This document shows, one piece after another, positions 61,819 through 64,000 of a stretch of 64,000 bases of DNA. The DNA lies in NCBI RefSeq assembly GCF_004217445.1, contig NZ_SHKX01000013.1:186001-250000 (forward strand), in the 5' to 3' direction. This stretch comes from Fluviicoccus keumensis (GTDB taxonomy: Bacteria > Pseudomonadota > Gammaproteobacteria > Pseudomonadales > Moraxellaceae). The translations under genes were made by a program, and so were the position numbers. The notes under the pieces are model-generated. The model worked only from the letters and a program-made list of their open reading frames with translations, ran no database searches and was not told where the DNA came from. Each line of letters starts with the position of its first letter. The first letter of the stretch is position 1.

Positions 61819-62155
61819 CCAACACATCGCCTCCAACCAACTCCTGTCTCAGCGTGCAAATGCCAAACTCGAAAGTCTCCTCACGATCAATTTTTCCTGT
61901 AGCCGAGTAGTGTTTTACAAGACCGTGAAAGGCTCCATTTTTAACTTGCGCATCCATAACAAGCTTTCCCTGTTCATTCCAGTCTCTGACGTACCCACAT
62001 TGCACACCGTCAATATAATCAACAGTACTTTCAATCGATCCATTTCCCCGATAGAAAGTTGCTGTACCAGTAAATGGTTGACCAGAATAAATACACGTCT
62101 GGTCATCCGCATATGACAAATCATCCGCATTAACAATCAGCTGAGCCATTATCAT
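61739..62155 (-). CDS. YwqK/MORN-type immunity protein (predicted)
   Basis: 138 residues (136 from ATG 62149), AT-rich. MORN-like strands: YSGQPFTGTATFYRGNGSIESTVDYIDGVQCGYVRDWNEQGKLVMDAQVKNGAFHGLVKHYSATGK. YwqK-family MORN proteins are antitoxins for YwqJ-type deaminases in Bacillus, matching the toxin just upstream. The ATG overlaps the toxin stop (ATGA), indicating translational coupling. Its 3' end overlaps nfi by 80 bp. Confidence 0.75.
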   Translation of the reverse strand: MIMAQLIVNADDLSYADDQTCIYSGQPFTGTATFYRGNGSIESTVDYIDGVQCGYVRDWNEQGKLVMDAQVKNGAFHGLVKHYSATGKIDREETFEFGICTLRQELVGGDVLATTYSLEANDPNYKVLKAMRESLLNT

Positions 62156-62616
62156 TTATCCGTTAGGGCATTCACGCCATGTGACAAATTTGAGCAATAA
62201 CCACAACGCTGAGCTGGGCCAGCCGATTTAGTGAGCCAACGATTAACCATAAACATCTCACTTAAATCAATAGGAATACCTGCTGACTCTCTCGCCTGTA
62301 AGGCTTTATTCAGCGCATGAATTTCTGCATGTGCGCCAGGGGTGCTATACGGCCAGCGAACACCTAACCCAGCAGCCTCCTCGCGCAAAGCAGTGATATT
62401 CATCGTATTCGGAAGAGTTGAAACCCTATCAGCTAATAATGGGTGCAAGTCTTGTGGCAAAAACAGCTCGTTCTTACCTGAAAAGAACTCACCTGTTCTA
62501 GCATCTTTGACCCCGGAAACCACAGGCCCTCTATAGCGACCTCTATATGTCGCTGCAGCCTCTCGGGTTTGGAGGCGTAAATCGCCATAAAAATCCTGCC
62601 ACTCCGCCTTGCTCAT
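62152..62616 (-). CDS. Orphan polymorphic-toxin C-terminal domain, YwqJ-like deaminase
   Basis: 154 residues from ATG 62616; the frame stays open to 62682 and starts with the same GASGGVDVANN leader as the GH-E cassette, again cut by an upstream in-frame TGA. Zinc-deaminase motifs: GAHAEIHALNKAL (His-Ala-Glu) and QRCGYCSNLSHGVNA (Cys-x2-Cys). MSKAEWQDFYGDLRLQTREAAATYRGRY precedes. This is the YwqJ-type nucleic-acid deaminase group of bacterial toxins. No delivery domain, so a silent or exchangeable tip. Confidence 0.75.
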   Translation of the reverse strand: MSKAEWQDFYGDLRLQTREAAATYRGRYRGPVVSGVKDARTGEFFSGKNELFLPQDLHPLLADRVSTLPNTMNITALREEAAGLGVRWPYSTPGAHAEIHALNKALQARESAGIPIDLSEMFMVNRWLTKSAGPAQRCGYCSNLSHGVNALTDK

Positions 62617-63125
62617 TGTTCTAGAAGCAATTAAGTCGGCAGCCGTTGTATTGTTTGCAACATCAACTCCGCCCGACGCACCTCACCCTCCAGACGCACC
62701 CAACCCCTTGATAGTCATCGCCTTTTAGACGCTTTTCCCACCCCGTTACGACTGCCGCCTATTGTGCCCCCAGACGCGCTTTTTGACCAGTGCTTTTCCG
62801 GCGACGACGGGACGGACGGGGCGAGGCGGTCCCGCCCGCCGGCCGGCCGGACTCTCCCCGCCTCGTCCCGGCCGGCACGGCGTCCACGCGCGGCCGCGAT
62901 GGCGGCAGAACCCCGGCTGGGTTCCGCGCGTAAGGTGATGATGGTGCTGACGGAGGGGCTTTTCCCCGGTAGAAGCCCGGGGCGGTGACGGGCGGGAACG
63001 CAGGCCCCCAAGGGCCGAAGCCGCCCGGCGCCGACACGGGCCAGCACCTTCCGCCTTTGCTTTGGCTCTTTCCCGGTAAAGCTTTTAAAGACGCGGCGGA
63101 GCCGCAGCCCTAGAGCGCCCACGCT

Positions 63126-63153
63126 ATTTAAGATAATGCCCATTATGCGGCGA
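63126..63153 (-). other. dif-like site L (copy 2)
   Basis: Same arms and 6-bp centre as the site at 55998; direct orientation relative to that copy, so recombination between them would excise 7128 bp. Confidence 0.65.
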
Positions 63154-63203
63154 AGCGGACAGCGTTGGGGGGACGTTGCGCTTTTTGGCAACGTGCCCCC
63201 AAC

Positions 63204-63233
63204 GATGCGCATAATTCCCGCATTATGTTAACG
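63204..63233 (+). other. dif-like site R (copy 2)
   Basis: Same arms and 8-bp centre as the site at 56076; the 16-bp hairpin (63164-63203) sits between it and site L. Confidence 0.7.
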
Positions 63234-63543
63234 CGAAGCGCGCGCGGTCAGCGCGATTGCGGGGGCGCGGTGAAGCCCCGCAGCCCGGGGCGGCGACGAG
63301 TGCGCCACAAGCGCACGTGGGAGCGGGGTTGGGAAGCATGGTGCAAGGGGGCGCGTGAAGGACGGGCGCGGGGCTTGCCTCAGGCCTTGCACGGGGTGTG
63401 AACGGCGGGATACGGGCGCAACCCGTGCGGGGCGATGCAAGACCCGTGAACGGCCTTGACGCGCAACCGCGCCGCCTTATTGCTCTTTATCGGTGTCGGC
63501 GCTGGAGAGGTCGGCGGGAGTCGGGGTGGCTGGCTGTCGAGGG

Positions 63544-64000
63544 TCAGCCTTCCTCAGCCGCTTCAGCGGCTAAGGCGGTAAACAGCGCGCTTTCCGTGGC
63601 CTCGGGCTCGTCCGGGTCCAGGCTCCGGGGCATGGCCAGGCGGCTCAGCCGTGCCGGGTGCGTCAGTGTGTGGATCTCCTTCAGCTTGGCAATGCTTACC
63701 TGCGTGTACATCTCGGTGGTGCTCAGGCACACGTGCCCGAGCATCGCCTGGATGAAGCGGATGTCCGCGCCGTTCTCCAGCATCAGCGTCGCCATCGTGT
63801 GCCGGAACAGGTGGCACGCGCCTTTCTTGCCGATCTTCGATTGCTCGATGTAGCCCCGCGCCAGCGTCGTCAGGTTGTTCGGGCTCATACCCTCGCCGGT
63901 ACGCGTCAGGAACAGCACGCCCTCGTCCCGCCCGGCGACGAAGGCCGGGCGCACGTCGGCGCGGTATTTCTCCACCCAGGCGGCGGCGCGCTCGCCGATC
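63544..64000 (-). CDS. Tyrosine recombinase, copy 2 (partial, runs off the window)
   Basis: The C-terminal about 151 residues, identical to copy 1 over the visible part (from GERAAAW to the stop), including HLFRHTMATL and LGHVCLSTTEMYTQV. The N-terminal part is beyond base 64000. It implies that a second complete element or another unit of the array continues to the right. Confidence 0.9.
   Translation of the reverse strand, partial: IGERAAAWVEKYRADVRPAFVAGRDEGVLFLTRTGEGMSPNNLTTLARGYIEQSKIGKKGACHLFRHTMATLMLENGADIRFIQAMLGHVCLSTTEMYTQVSIAKLKEIHTLTHPARLSRLAMPRSLDPDEPEATESALFTALAAEAAEEG

Larger units (their letters stand above)
62650..64000. repeat. Long direct repeat, copy 2 (cut by window end)
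   Basis: Same sequence as 55522-56872 wherever compared, in the same orientation. Non-coding part 62686-63543; the recombinase gene begins to its right. Contains a second full set of dif-like sites and hairpin. Confidence 0.95.

Overview
The window looks like chromosomal DNA of a high-GC gammaproteobacterium, probably Pseudomonadales. That is an inference from the hisB-hisH-hisA-hisF order, the Pseudomonas-type tRNA-Phe, the acyl-CoA desaturase modules with FabR/DesT-like TetR regulators, and a narXL / narK1K2GHJI block of Pseudomonas type. No rRNA or CRISPR array was seen.

Layout. 1-5800: end of an OvoA-type methyltransferase, class 3 aldehyde dehydrogenase, orphan ParA-like ATPase, cNMP-binding patatin phospholipase, GNAT/DUF482 protein. 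5800-7290: small AT-richer patch with a hypothetical gene and an HNH nuclease, ending at tRNA-Phe. 7500-15120: housekeeping (hisBHAF, acetyltransferases, S41 protease, gpmI). 15330-22850: a co-directional cluster holding a receiver-like protein, a small GTPase, an ABC-ATPase/dual-specificity-phosphatase fusion, three roadblock-like proteins, a ferredoxin-truncated globin fusion and a NarX/NarL-type two-component pair. 22930-37930: two paralogous desaturase / ferredoxin-reductase / TetR modules flanking a cytochrome, a zinc alcohol dehydrogenase, a linalool dehydratase-like protein, an SDR and aroE. 38020-52610: HNH nuclease, then a leftward respiratory nitrate reductase operon (narK1, narK2, narG, narH, narJ, narI, a PPIase-related gene, ric, a hexapeptide protein) with narXL diverging. 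52680-54550: TPR protein and a RAYT transposase with REP hairpins.

54570-64000 is a mobile, toxin-carrying region and the most interesting part. Two orphan polymorphic-toxin tips (a GH-E nuclease with a TPR immunity protein, and a YwqJ-like deaminase with a YwqK/MORN-like immunity protein) each abut a copy of the same repeat (at least 1351 bp, 7128 bp apart, cut by the window end). Identity between the two cassettes ends exactly at a V-A-N-N motif that resembles the VENN boundary of CDI toxins. Each repeat carries a tyrosine recombinase gene and about 860 bp of non-coding DNA. Inside that non-coding DNA are two inverted dif-like Xer sites around a strong hairpin, giving a roughly 108-nt foldable structure reminiscent of the single-stranded attP of CTX phage or of integron attC sites. 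Between the repeats lie a primase/helicase, an XRE repressor and endonuclease V. My working hypothesis is an Xer/dif-exploiting element that accumulates toxin-immunity cassettes in tandem.
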